This document shows, one piece after another, positions 35,455-45,224 of a stretch of DNA of 64,000 nucleotides. How positions within the stretch are numbered: position 1 is the first letter of the stretch; each line of letters begins with the position of its first letter. The position numbers and the translations under genes are program-made. The stretch lies in NCBI RefSeq assembly GCF_014274465.1, contig NZ_CP060394.1, positions 1,488,001 through 1,552,000 of the forward strand. The letters run 5' to 3'. The notes under the pieces were generated by a model. The model saw only the letters and a program-made list of their open reading frames with translations. It had not been told where the DNA came from and made no database searches. Source of the DNA: Alloacidobacterium dinghuense (GTDB taxonomy: Bacteria > Acidobacteriota > Terriglobia > Terriglobales > Acidobacteriaceae).

Positions 35455-37727
35455 ATGCCGAAGAAATGCTGGATGCTCTCTTGTTGTTTATTTGCCTGGT
35501 TAGGTTTTGGGGCCGCATCGATTCACGCTCAGGTAACGCGTGCGGACTATGAGCGCGCTGCTCAATTGCGGGACAAATATAAGGGGCTGGCGCTGAATAT
35601 TGTGGAATCGCCGAGCTGGGTCGAAGATACGGACACATTCTGGTATCGCAAAACGGTTGAAGGCGGCCACGCATTCGTATTGGTGGATGCGAATACGAAG
35701 ATAAAAAAAACCGCGTTTGACCATGACAAGCTGGCTGCTGCTCTCTCGGAGGCGGATGGGGAGAAGTACACGGGAGTTACTCTGCCCTTCGCGCGCTTTC
35801 GGTATGTTGACAAGCAAGTGGCTATAGAGTTTGTTCTGAAGAATCATCGATGGCACTGCGACCTGATCAACTATGCGTGCACAAAACCTGAGCCATTACG
35901 GGCTGATGACCAGGAATACGAGAGCGATGATGATTACGACAATACGCCGAGAGCGATTAACAACGATACGCGTGCAGAAGCGTCGCCTGATGGCAAGCTG
36001 GAAGCGTTTGTAGAGAACTACAACGTTTTTGTCCGCGAAAAAGGGAAGGCGGACAAGACTGCACTGAGCACGGATGGCTCGGAGGACAATTATTACGCCT
36101 ACGGTACTTTGGTCTGGTCGCCGGACTCACGGCATCTGGTCGCTTACCGGATTCGGCCCGGCTACAAGCGCGAGGTGCACTATGTGGAATCGTCGCCTGC
36201 GGACCAGTTGCAGCCGAAGTATTCGATGATGGTCTATCCGAAGGCGGGTGATGTGCTGGCGCTGCCGCAGCCGGTGCTCTTCGACGTGCCATCGAAGCAC
36301 GAGATTCCTATCGCCAACAGCCTGTTTCCGAATCCATTCGAGTTGTCGCCCGCTGTCTGGTGGAAAGACAGTCGCGGCTTTACTTTTGAGTACAACCAAC
36401 GCGGGCACCAGGATTATAGAGTGATCGAGGTGGATGCGGCGAGTGGGGTGCCGCGTGTCCTGATTGATGAGGAGAGTAAGACCTTTGTTGACTATCGTCC
36501 ACTTGTGCCTGACCAGTTCGACACGACGGCAAAGAGATCGTGTGGGCCTCAGAACGGAGCGGATGGGAGCATCTGTATCTCTATGACGGCAAGACAGGAG
36601 AGGTCAAGAATCAGATCACGAAAGGCGATTGGGTGGTGCGTAATGTCGATCACGTCGATCCCGAGAAGCGAGTGATCTGGTTTGAGGCTAGCGGCATGGA
36701 AGCGGGTAAGGATCCGTACTACATGCATCCGTATCGGATCAATTTCGATGGCACGGGAATGACGCCGCTTTCAAAGGAGGAAGCGGATCATCGCGTCGTC
36801 TTTTCGCCCGATGGCAAGTTCTACATTGATACGTGGTCGCGCATTGATCTGCCACCTGTCATGGAATTGCGGACGGCAGACGACAAGGCGGCGATGACAG
36901 TCGAGCAGGGCGATGATCATAAGTTGATTGACACTGGATGGCAACCGCCGGAGGTGTTTACAGCGAAGGGGCGCGATGGAAAAACCGACATCTGGGGTGT
37001 GATTTATAAGCCAGATCATTTTGACCCGGCAAAGAAATATCCCGTTATTGAGTCGATTTACGCAGGGCCGCAAGGGTCGTTCGTGCCCAAGTCTTTCGGG
37101 CCTTGGGCACAGCCCCTTACCGAACTTGGCTTTGTGGTGGTGCAGATTGACGGCATGGGCACGAACAATCGCTCCAAGGCGTTTCACGATGTGGCCTGGA
37201 AAAATCTGAAGGATGCAGGCTTTGAAGACCGCATTCTCTGGCATAACGCGGTTGCGACGAAGTATCCGTGGTACGACATTTCGCGCGTTGGTGTCTTTGG
37301 CACTTCTGCCGGAGGGCAGAGTGCCATGGGCGCGTTGTTGTTTCATCCTGAGTTCTATAAGGCGGCTGTTTCCAACAGTGGATGCCATGACAACCGAATG
37401 GACAAAATATGGTGGAACGAGCAATGGATGGGATGGCCGGTTGGACCGCAGTATGCTGCGTCATCGAATGTAGACAATGCGTACCGGCTGCAAGGTAAGC
37501 TGCTTTTGGTGGTGGGCGAGATGGACAAGAATGTGGATCCCTCGTCGACATTCCAGGTTGCAAATGCCTTGATCAAAGCAAATAAGCGGTTTGATCTGCT
37601 CTATGTTCCTGGTGGGGGCCATGGCGCAGGCGGTGAGTACGGTCAGCGGTTACTCGCGGATTTTTTTGTCCACAATCTGCTTGGCGAGGAGCCGCCGGAT
37701 TGGAATCGTTTGTCGGGGACAAAATAG
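35455..37727 (+). pseudogene. Frameshifted S9 (DPP4-like) prolyl peptidase
   Basis: Two overlapping frames (35455-36675 and, from a GTG at 36540, 36540-37727) together encode about 757 residues with the layout of S9B dipeptidyl peptidase IV. The first holds a signal peptide (ending GAASIHAQ) and the beta-propeller domain. The second begins [21 protein letters not shown], the end of the propeller, and holds the catalytic domain with [15 protein letters not shown] (nucleophile Ser codon at 37305), Asp in [11 protein letters not shown] and His in GGGHGAGG. The frame changes between about 36510 and 36525, consistent with loss of one base. The rest is intact. Such exported enzymes cleave after proline. 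It is a recent inactivation, a sequencing error, or less likely a programmed frameshift; no slippery heptamer is visible. Confidence 0.75.
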
Positions 37728-37746
37728 CGCGACCTGAAAGGTGCGG

Positions 37747-38859
37747 GTGACAGGGAAGCGAGTCTCATGGTGCGTGCTTTGGCTGGTGCCTGCGCTTGCG
37801 GCGCAAGGGCAGGCACCGCCGGGCGCGCCTGCACAGTCATCGCTGCCTCCGTCGCAGAATAGCCAATTGTCAGAAGGCGAGACGGAGTCGCGTCTTGGGA
37901 CGGCTCTCACCCGCGAGGGCAGGTTTGCAGAGGCCATTCCGCACCTCACAGCAGCAAGAGGGCGGGTTACGAACGAATACGCGGTCAGCTTCAATCTAGC
38001 TTTGTGCTACCTGGGCCTTCGTCAGTATCAGCAGGCTATCGATGTCCTCCAAGGTTTGCGCGCCAATCAGAAAGGTACGGCGCAAGTGGAGAATCTGCTG
38101 GCACAGGCATACATGGGCGTTGATCAGCCGGAGAATGCGCTCGCGGCGCTCCGTCGTGCTGCCAGTCTCACACCGCTGGACGAGAAACTGTACACCTTTG
38201 TTGCCGATGCCTGTACGGATAACAAGGAGTACGAGCTTGGTTTGCGAGTGGTTGGAATAGGATTGCACCACCTGCCCTCGTCGGCGAGGCTGCACTATGA
38301 ACGGGCCATGTTTCTCGCCCGGCTGGACCGCTTTGAAGAGGCGAAACCAGAATTCGAACGTGCTGTCGCACTGGCGCCTGAAAGTGACATCGCCTATCTG
38401 GCAAGCGCTCAGAATCTGCTGTTTCAAGGAGATGTCCAATCTGCCATTCGGACGGTGCGAAAAGGCATCAACAAAGGGCATCACGACTATGTTTTGCAGG
38501 ATCTTCTGGCGGAGGTGCTGATTCACGCCGGAGCAATGCCAGGGCAACCGGAGTTTGTTGAAGCTCGCACTCTGCTCGAAAGCGCGGTAGCCCAGAAGCC
38601 GGATTATTCGACTGCTCAGATTGCATTGGGCAAGCTTTACCTGATGGAGGGCAGGTTCAATGAGGCGGTAACGCATCTGGAGATTGGCCGACGGCTCGAA
38701 CCGCAGAACCCGGCAGTCTATTCCAGCCTGGCGGATGCCTATCGCCGGTTGGGCGAGGAGCAGAAGGCCCATGAGATGTTGGATCAACTGAAAGTGATAT
38801 TGCAGAAAGAAGGCCAGTCCGAGCCGCATAACCAGCAACCGGTCGAGCCCGATCAATAA
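37747..38859 (+). CDS. Secreted TPR protein
   Basis: 370 residues from the GTG at 37747, which has AAAGG five bases upstream (another GTG at 37741 is less well placed). Residues about 1-24 are a signal peptide (VSWCVLWLVPALAAQGQA), followed by a Pro/Ser/Gln-rich linker and then eight or so tetratricopeptide units from about residue 50 to 350, for example FAEAIPHLTAARGRVTNEYAVSFNLALCYLGL and ALGKLYLMEGRFNEAVTHLEIGRRLEPQNPAVYSSLADAYRRLGEE. It begins 19 bases after the S9 peptidase and is probably co-transcribed with it. TPR proteins of this type are common beside acidobacterial peptidases and receptors; the partner is unknown. Confidence 0.75.
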   Translation: MTGKRVSWCVLWLVPALAAQGQAPPGAPAQSSLPPSQNSQLSEGETESRLGTALTREGRFAEAIPHLTAARGRVTNEYAVSFNLALCYLGLRQYQQAIDVLQGLRANQKGTAQVENLLAQAYMGVDQPENALAALRRAASLTPLDEKLYTFVADACTDNKEYELGLRVVGIGLHHLPSSARLHYERAMFLARLDRFEEAKPEFERAVALAPESDIAYLASAQNLLFQGDVQSAIRTVRKGINKGHHDYVLQDLLAEVLIHAGAMPGQPEFVEARTLLESAVAQKPDYSTAQIALGKLYLMEGRFNEAVTHLEIGRRLEPQNPAVYSSLADAYRRLGEEQKAHEMLDQLKVILQKEGQSEPHNQQPVEPDQ

Positions 38860-38878
38860 GCAAATTTTATTCCTCGAA

Positions 38879-38936
38879 AAGGTACAAAATTAAATCTTGC
38901 TAAAAATACAAAAATAAATACATAATTCTGTACCTT
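38879..38936 (+). promoter_or_regulatory. AT-rich promoter flanked by an 8-bp inverted repeat
   Basis: Perfect arms AAGGTACA (38879-38886) and TGTACCTT (38929-38936) enclose a very AT-rich 42-base stretch. Within it TTGCTA (38897-38902) and TACATA (38919-38924), 16 bases apart, could be -35 and -10 boxes for the receptor gene at 39069. The arms are about 50 bases centre to centre, about five helical turns, a spacing suitable for looping by a repressor dimer. Promoter and operator roles are inferred. Confidence 0.4.
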
Positions 38937-39035
38937 CGATTGATGACTGAGTTTGGCAGCGAAATTCAGCCAGAGCTGCAGGCCAGGACAGAAGGGCAAC
39001 GGAAAAAACTCTTACGAGAAGAGACAGAGGCAGCC

Positions 39036-39051
39036 GGGAAAGCGTTTCCCC
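39036..39051. promoter_or_regulatory. GGGAAA-GCG-TTTCCC palindrome, LacI/cre-like site
   Basis: GGGAAAGCGTTTCCCC with six-base arms GGGAAA/TTTCCC; it resembles the CG-centred operators of LacI/CcpA-family proteins (core GAAANCGNTT). A closely similar site lies upstream of the other receptor gene (61077-61092). It is 17 bases before the receptor start, ahead of the GGAGG ribosome site, so it could also act as an RNA hairpin in the leader. Confidence 0.4.
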
Positions 39052-39068
39052 GGAATTTGGAGGATCAG

Positions 39069-42000
39069 ATGCATCGCTTAAAAAACAACTGTAAATTGGT
39101 GAGCCTGATTGCCGGCTTGATCTTCAGTGCAGTCATTTTTACGCTGACAGCACGCGGACAAAGTGGATCGCAGGGAAGCGTCATTGTGACGGTTCAAGAT
39201 CCTACCGGAAATCTCGTGCCGGGGGCACACCTCGAACTCATAGACGTTTCAACGAATGACATTCGATTGGCTGAAACCCAGGACAGAGGGAGCTATACGT
39301 TCGTCAACCTGAATATCGGGACGTACAGGCTCACTGTCTCAAAGAGCGGTTTTGCTCAGCAGGTGTTTGAATCGGTCATCATTCATTCAGCGCAGGTTAC
39401 GGATGTAAACGCCTCATTGAGGATTGGGCAGGAGAGTCAAACAGTCCAGGTGACAGAGAGCGCTACGCCGGTTCTGGAAACGTCGTCGAATGCGATTGGC
39501 ACGGTTGTGGATATGAAACAGATCCAGGACTTGCCGGTGGCTGATCGCGACCTGTCATCGCTGGCTTTGATCACGCCGGGATACAACGGAACGTGGAACG
39601 GTCTGCCCTCCATCGATCAGGGCAGTAACATCGACGGCGTGATGGGCAGCCCTAGCCGTATGAAGTTCACGGGGAATGCGTCGCCCGCGGTAACGGCACG
39701 GCTCGAAGACATCGAAGAGATGACGATCCAGACCGACCAACTTGCGTTGAACTCCGGCTTTGGTCAGTCGAGCATGCAGATCAATTTTGTAACCAAGCGC
39801 GGCTCAAATCACTTTCATGGTGGAGTCTTCGGAGATTTTCAGAACTCCGGTTTGAATGCGAACAGCTGGACAAACAATGCAGCAGACGTCCGGAAGGATA
39901 AGTTCATTAAGAATAGTTTCGGCGCTAATGCGGGGGGGCCGATCCTGCATGACAAGCTCTTCTTCTTCGGCAGCTTCGCTTTTACCAAGGAGCCGGCCAC
40001 AATCACCGCGTTCAATAACGTTTTTACGCAGGGCGCCCAGTCGGGCAATTTCACGTATATCGGAAGTGATGGACAAAGTCACACGGAGAACCTGTTTCAA
40101 CTGGCACAGCAAACCAATCCCAGCCTGCCTACTACGTTGAATTCGGCAGTATCATCACAGCTGCAGACGATCAACAAATCTCTGTCGGGCGGTAGCGTTT
40201 CCAGCAGCTCTGATCCGAACTTCAGCACTGTGCGCTGGAACGTTGCCTCGCCGACCACCTACTATTTCCCGACGGTTCGCGTGGATTACAGTCTCTCGCA
40301 AAAGCTGCGCATGTATCTTGCCTGGAACATGACGCAGCAGACGCAGCCAAGTGTCAATCCGCCGAATTTCCCGGGTTCGGATTTCAGCGATCAGACTACC
40401 GGCAACTGGACTCGGAGCTACATTGCGTCTTATGGCCTGGATTGGATCATTTCGCCTTCGCTGATTAATCAGTTCAAAGCGGGCTTTCTGTACAACGCAA
40501 CCAAGTACTCGTACAACGCAAAGCCTCTTTACGCAACGGAGCCGACGGTTGCCTGGAACTTTAATAGCTATGGCTCGACCAGTTCGACCTGCAACAACAA
40601 CGGCATGTCCGGTCAGTGCTATCAGACACCCATAGGTCCCTACTATCCCGTCTTCAATGCGTCTGACTCCGTTACGTGGCAACATGGAGCCCATAATTTC
40701 GATTTCGGTTTCTCCTGGTATCGCGAGCAGGATCACTATTGGAATGGACCTCTTGGTTTTCCAGCCTACAACCTCGGTCTGTCTACCGGCGACCCTGCCT
40801 TGCAGGCTTTCAACGCAACCACGTTGCCGGGAGCAAGCACGCATTCTCAAGCAGAGGCTCAGCAGCTCTACGCGGTGCTTACAGGAAGAATCGGTGGTGG
40901 TTCGGGTACACAAGCGGTGAACGGCACCTTTGCCTACAATCCCAGCACCGGCTCATATTTCAACGGAATCGGTTCCTATAACCTCAATGAGCTTTCCAAA
41001 GCCTGGGGCGTATTTTTTGAGGACTCCTGGCACGTAACGCCAAACTTCACACTTAACTACGGTCTGCGCTGGGACTTCACAGGCGATAACCACGATCTGA
41101 CCGGCGCTTATCACTCCGTCTCGCCCAGCGGCATCTTCGGGCCATCAGGAATCGGAAACCTATTCAACCCAGGTTCGCTGCAGGGCGACATGAATCCACA
41201 GATCATAACCCAACCCCACGCCTACAGCCCCTGGAATGTGTCCCCGCAGCCAGCGATCGGCTTTGCCTGGAATCCTAAGGGCGATGAGGGTGTGCTGGGC
41301 AAGCTCTTTGGCGACGGCAAAACTGTTATTCGAGGCGGCTTTAACCTGCGGCGCTTTACCGAGCCATATCAATACTTCTGGGACGCGGCCTCGGACTACG
41401 CTGCATTCTTCTACCAGACGTTCTATCTCAATGCGAACAACACCGGACAGTCCGGCACATTTACGCCTGGCAGCCTTGCCCTGGGCGGCAATCTGCCAGC
41501 ATATGGGTTGGCTCCAGCTACGTATCAGAAATCTGAAGCGCTGTCTGATTTCACTTTCCAGAATTCCGTGGGAACAAACGGCATTAACCCCGGGATCAAG
41601 CAGCCCTACAGCCAGGCGTGGAACTTCGGTATTCAGCGCCAGCTGGGGAACTCGCGCGCCATTGAGATCCGCTATAACGGCAATCGCACCGTTCATCAGT
41701 GGCTCAATTTGAATCCGAATGAGGTCAACATCTTCGAGAATGGATTCCTCAATGAGTTCAAGAATGCACAGACAAACCTTGCACTCAATGGCGGAACCTC
41801 GTTTGCGTATAACGGCATGGCTGGCCAGAAGCCGCTCCCGATCTTCAATGCGGCCTTTGCCGGTGAATCCTCCGGCGGCCCAGGCGTCCCGCTGGCAGAT
41901 TATTCCAACAGTCAGTTCATTACTTATCTGCAGACCGGACAAGCTGGAGCCATGGCCAACGTGCTTGCGGGCGTGAACGGCACGGCTCCGTACTTCTGCA

Positions 42001-42977
42001 ATCTCGTAGGTTCAAGCTTCGCTCCCTGTGTCACCAACGCTGGATACACTGGCGGCGGCGCAGGCTATCCCATCAACTTCTTCCAGGCCAATCCATATGC
42101 TGCCGGAACATCCACAGGCTACATGACCGCGGCTGGCTACTCCAACTACAACGCGTTGCAGGTAGACTTCCGCCAGAATGCGTGGAGCGGCCTGCAGTTT
42201 GATGCCAACTACACATGGAGCCAGTCACTGGGGCTTTCAACTTATAACGACTGGACCTCTGCGTTTGCGGCGTATACACTCCGCGATCTGGCAAAGAGCT
42301 ATGGGCCCTCCCTCTTCGACCTGCACAATGTCTTCCACTTCAGCGGGACATATGACCTTCCCTTCGGTGCGGGCAAGCCGTTCCTGAGCTCAGGGCACCT
42401 CGTCGATAAGATGCTGGGTAACTGGACCGCGGGAACAATTCTCACTTTCCAGAGCGGCGCTCCCTGGCGCTTAACTGGCGGCTACAACACTTTCAATGAC
42501 TACGGTGATGGCGGTATTGTGCTCAATGGAGTCACGTCATCGCAGCTGCAGCATTCGATCGGTGTGCACCACATTACACCCGCTCAGAATGGAGGTACTC
42601 CGGCGACCTTTGTTGACTTTATTGATCCGAAGTATCTGGCTAGTCCGACGGGTGGAGCGAACCCAACGTTCATTACGCCGAACACGACACCCGGTACCTT
42701 TGGCAGCATTATCTATCTCCACCAACCGCATACTTTCCAGAACGATGTGTCTTTGACCAAGGCATTTCCGATCAAGGAAAACCTCCGCGTCAGGTTTCAG
42801 GGTGAGTTCCTGAACGCCTGGAACCATCCTCTCTTTGGGAATGGGGGCAGCGGAAACACGTATTACAACGGAAATATCCAGGGCACCAGCTTTGGAACCG
42901 GCACTGAGCTGAATCAATTCACCACGCCGTCATATACACCGCGTCAGATTGAGTTGCGCGTGAACGTCGACTTCTAG
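39069..42977 (+). CDS. Oar-type TonB-dependent outer-membrane receptor
   Basis: 1302 residues from the ATG at 39069, chosen because GGAGG lies five bases upstream and the signal peptide starts there (MHRLKNNCKLVSLIAGLIFS); an opening to 38940 would add 43 polar residues. A carboxypeptidase-regulatory-like domain follows (about 30-115: SVIVTVQDPTGNLVPGAHLEL to RLTVSKSGFAQQVF), then the plug (IGTVVDMKQIQDLPVADRDLSSL) and the 22-strand barrel ending in the aromatic-terminated RQIELRVNVDF. Oar receptors import large or poorly soluble substrates with TonB-ExbBD energy. There is no SusD-like partner. Context (peptidase before, GH127 after) suggests a glycopeptide or arabinoside cargo (inference). 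Confidence 0.85.
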   Translation: MHRLKNNCKLVSLIAGLIFSAVIFTLTARGQSGSQGSVIVTVQDPTGNLVPGAHLELIDVSTNDIRLAETQDRGSYTFVNLNIGTYRLTVSKSGFAQQVFESVIIHSAQVTDVNASLRIGQESQTVQVTESATPVLETSSNAIGTVVDMKQIQDLPVADRDLSSLALITPGYNGTWNGLPSIDQGSNIDGVMGSPSRMKFTGNASPAVTARLEDIEEMTIQTDQLALNSGFGQSSMQINFVTKRGSNHFHGGVFGDFQNSGLNANSWTNNAADVRKDKFIKNSFGANAGGPILHDKLFFFGSFAFTKEPATITAFNNVFTQGAQSGNFTYIGSDGQSHTENLFQLAQQTNPSLPTTLNSAVSSQLQTINKSLSGGSVSSSSDPNFSTVRWNVASPTTYYFPTVRVDYSLSQKLRMYLAWNMTQQTQPSVNPPNFPGSDFSDQTTGNWTRSYIASYGLDWIISPSLINQFKAGFLYNATKYSYNAKPLYATEPTVAWNFNSYGSTSSTCNNNGMSGQCYQTPIGPYYPVFNASDSVTWQHGAHNFDFGFSWYREQDHYWNGPLGFPAYNLGLSTGDPALQAFNATTLPGASTHSQAEAQQLYAVLTGRIGGGSGTQAVNGTFAYNPSTGSYFNGIGSYNLNELSKAWGVFFEDSWHVTPNFTLNYGLRWDFTGDNHDLTGAYHSVSPSGIFGPSGIGNLFNPGSLQGDMNPQIITQPHAYSPWNVSPQPAIGFAWNPKGDEGVLGKLFGDGKTVIRGGFNLRRFTEPYQYFWDAASDYAAFFYQTFYLNANNTGQSGTFTPGSLALGGNLPAYGLAPATYQKSEALSDFTFQNSVGTNGINPGIKQPYSQAWNFGIQRQLGNSRAIEIRYNGNRTVHQWLNLNPNEVNIFENGFLNEFKNAQTNLALNGGTSFAYNGMAGQKPLPIFNAAFAGESSGGPGVPLADYSNSQFITYLQTGQAGAMANVLAGVNGTAPYFCNLVGSSFAPCVTNAGYTGGGAGYPINFFQANPYAAGTSTGYMTAAGYSNYNALQVDFRQNAWSGLQFDANYTWSQSLGLSTYNDWTSAFAAYTLRDLAKSYGPSLFDLHNVFHFSGTYDLPFGAGKPFLSSGHLVDKMLGNWTAGTILTFQSGAPWRLTGGYNTFNDYGDGGIVLNGVTSSQLQHSIGVHHITPAQNGGTPATFVDFIDPKYLASPTGGANPTFITPNTTPGTFGSIIYLHQPHTFQNDVSLTKAFPIKENLRVRFQGEFLNAWNHPLFGNGGSGNTYYNGNIQGTSFGTGTELNQFTTPSYTPRQIELRVNVDF

Positions 42978-43007
42978 CCATCCACTTGAACGAAGTGGTA
43001 CTCCTAG

Positions 43008-43040
43008 CCGTGGGAGCGAAAGCTTCCGCGGTTCTTTTTT
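43008..43040 (+). terminator. Rho-independent terminator
   Basis: Ten-base stem CCGTGGGAGC/GCTTCCGCGG (two G-T wobbles) closed by a GAAA tetraloop, followed by TTCTTTTTT. It lies 31 bases after the receptor stop and ends the peptidase-TPR-receptor transcript before the GH127 gene. Confidence 0.85.
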
Positions 43041-43121
43041 CTCCGGCTTACTGGATGAGGGGCGTTCCGATGATGCTTTTAAAAGGCGCACGAGGAGACT
43101 CCTAAAAAATAGAGTTCAATT

Positions 43122-43131
43122 TTGTATACAA
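43122..43131. promoter_or_regulatory. TTGTATACAA palindrome, GntR-like operator
   Basis: A perfect 10-bp palindrome, TTGTATACAA, the kind of site bound by FadR-subfamily (FCD) GntR regulators. It lies 44-53 bases upstream of the GH127 start, next to a TATATA (43149-43154) that could be a -10 box. Related sites occur before the hydroxyproline operon and the second receptor gene. Confidence 0.45.
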
Positions 43132-43174
43132 GAGAACGGCATCCGATGTATATAGAAGATAAAGGGCCGAAGAT

Positions 43175-45112
43175 ATGAGTTCTCTTACCCGCCGACATTT
43201 TCTTGCCTCGGTTTCCACCGCTGCTGCAGGTACCGTTTTAATGCCAAAGAGTTTGACCGCATTCGCTCAGGATGCGGTTGCCGATGTCCCGCGAAGCAAT
43301 CGTGCCGGCGGTTATGAAAAGGTTTTCTGGAAGGCAGAGCCTTTCCCCATGACGGCGGTGCGACTGCGCAGCGGGCCGATGAAAGACGCGCAGGAGATCA
43401 ATCTTCGCTATATCAATTCGATTCCGAATGACCGGTTGCTGCACATGTTTCGCGTGACTGCGGGACTGCCTTCTACTGCGGAACCATTAGGTGGATGGGA
43501 AGAACCGAAGTGCGAGCTTCGCGGGCACTTTGCGGGTGGACACTACCTTTCGGCGTGCGCGCTGATGTATGCGAGCACTGGCGATGAGGGGATTCGGGAT
43601 AAAGGCAATGCTCTGGTTGTAGAACTGGCGAAATGCCAGAAGGCGAATGGCTACTTGGGGGCGTATCCGGAGGATTTTTACGACCGGCTCAAAAATCACC
43701 AGAAGGTCTGGGCACCGTTTTACACGTACCACAAGATCATGGCGGGCCATGTGGACATGTATGTTCATTGCGGCAATGAGCAGGCGCTCGGGACCGCAGA
43801 GAAGATGGCGGGATGGGCGAATGACTGGGCAAAGCCTATCAGTGACGCTGACTTTCAGAGAATCCTGAATGTTGAGTATGGAGGCATGCAGGAGGTGCTG
43901 TTCAACCTTTATGCCCTTACTGGCAAGGAAGAATATGCGCAGCTAGCCCAGGGCTTCAGCAAGAAGAAATTTTTCGATCCGCTCGCGGAGGGCGAGGATG
44001 ATCTGGCTGGCATTCATGCCAATACGCATATCCCACAGGTGATTGGCGCGGCTCGTGGATATGAGCTGACGGGCGATGCACACTATCACGAAATTGCCGA
44101 TTACTTCTGGCATCAGTGCGTGGGGCACCATACGTACGCGACCGGCGGCACGAGTAACGGCGAGTTCTGGCAGGCTCCGGATAAGTTGGCAGACCAGCTT
44201 GGGCCGGCAGCGGAGGAATGCTGCTGCAGTTACAACATGATGAAGCTCTCGCGCCACGTTTTCGGGTGGAATCCTGATCCGAGAGTGATGGATTACTATG
44301 AGCGGCTCCTGTTCAATGTGCGGCTCGGCACGCAGGATCCGGATGGAATGCTGATGTATTACGTGTCACTCAAGCCTGGATTCTGGAAGACGTTTGGAAC
44401 ACCCTACAATGCGTTCTGGTGCTGCACGGGGACCGGCGTTGAGGAGTATTCGAAGACGAACGATTCGATCTACTTTCACGATGACAAGAGCATTTACGTG
44501 AATCTCTTTATCGGTTCAGAGGTGGACTGGAAGGAGAAGGGCGTACGTCTGGTGCAGGACACGAACTTCCCTGAAGAAGAGGGAACGACGCTGACCTTCA
44601 AGGCTGCGAAGGCAACGCCGCTGGCGCTGAAGATTCGGACTCCTTACTGGGCGACAGAAGGAGTTCAGATCAAGGTCAACGGCAAGGTTGAGAAAGTAGA
44701 GACGGCGCCGAGCAGCTATGCCGAAATCAAGCGGACGTGGCATGACGGCGATAAGGTGGAAGTTGCGTTACCGATGCATCTGCATACTTCTCCGCTGCAG
44801 GATGATCAGACGCTGCAGGCAGCGATGTATGGGCCTCTGGTGCTGGCCGCAGAGATGGGCAAAGATGGCCTGACGAAGAAGATGATCTACGGCGACTATG
44901 GACCTGATGAAAAGCACGAGAAAGTTCCTTTGCCAGAAGTGCACGTGGCTGCGAATGAGCCGACGAGCTGGTTTGAGAAGGCGCCGGGTGGCGGGTTGAA
45001 ATTCCAGACTGTGGGACAGAGCCAACAGATGAACCTCATTCCGCTATACAAACTGCTGGATGAGCGCTACAGCGTCTACTGGAAGGTGAATCCCAAGCCT
45101 GCGCAGGGCTGA
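43175..45112 (+). CDS. GH127 beta-L-arabinofuranosidase, Tat-exported
   Basis: 645 residues of the GH127 (DUF1680) family, which in HypBA1 removes beta-L-arabinofuranose, including that linked to hydroxyproline in plant extensins. The N-terminus SSLTRRHFLASVSTAAAG is a Tat signal. The zinc-thiolate active site is present: Glu348 and Cys350 in EECCCSYNMMKL, and Cys416-Cys417 in FWCCTGTGVEEY, matching HypBA1 Glu338, Cys340, Cys417 and Cys418. Barrel motifs HFAGGHYLSACALMY and HVDMYVHCGNEQAL are also typical. It has its own promoter region after the terminator. The fine specificity (monosaccharide or oligomer) is unknown. Confidence 0.85.
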   Translation: MSSLTRRHFLASVSTAAAGTVLMPKSLTAFAQDAVADVPRSNRAGGYEKVFWKAEPFPMTAVRLRSGPMKDAQEINLRYINSIPNDRLLHMFRVTAGLPSTAEPLGGWEEPKCELRGHFAGGHYLSACALMYASTGDEGIRDKGNALVVELAKCQKANGYLGAYPEDFYDRLKNHQKVWAPFYTYHKIMAGHVDMYVHCGNEQALGTAEKMAGWANDWAKPISDADFQRILNVEYGGMQEVLFNLYALTGKEEYAQLAQGFSKKKFFDPLAEGEDDLAGIHANTHIPQVIGAARGYELTGDAHYHEIADYFWHQCVGHHTYATGGTSNGEFWQAPDKLADQLGPAAEECCCSYNMMKLSRHVFGWNPDPRVMDYYERLLFNVRLGTQDPDGMLMYYVSLKPGFWKTFGTPYNAFWCCTGTGVEEYSKTNDSIYFHDDKSIYVNLFIGSEVDWKEKGVRLVQDTNFPEEEGTTLTFKAAKATPLALKIRTPYWATEGVQIKVNGKVEKVETAPSSYAEIKRTWHDGDKVEVALPMHLHTSPLQDDQTLQAAMYGPLVLAAEMGKDGLTKKMIYGDYGPDEKHEKVPLPEVHVAANEPTSWFEKAPGGGLKFQTVGQSQQMNLIPLYKLLDERYSVYWKVNPKPAQG

Positions 45113-45224
45113 GCGCTGGCTGAAGCCTGTGGTCGACCGACGGACATGTTCAACAAGTATCGTGATCACAGGGTACAAGTGATTCAGTAGGCTAAGTTGA
45201 GCGCACGGGTATCGGTTGAAATCT

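Noticed and set aside
45113-45224. GTGATCAC palindrome between convergent GH127 and KGSADH genes
   Set aside because: Too short and without the spacing of a CRP site; no promoter is expected between convergent genes.
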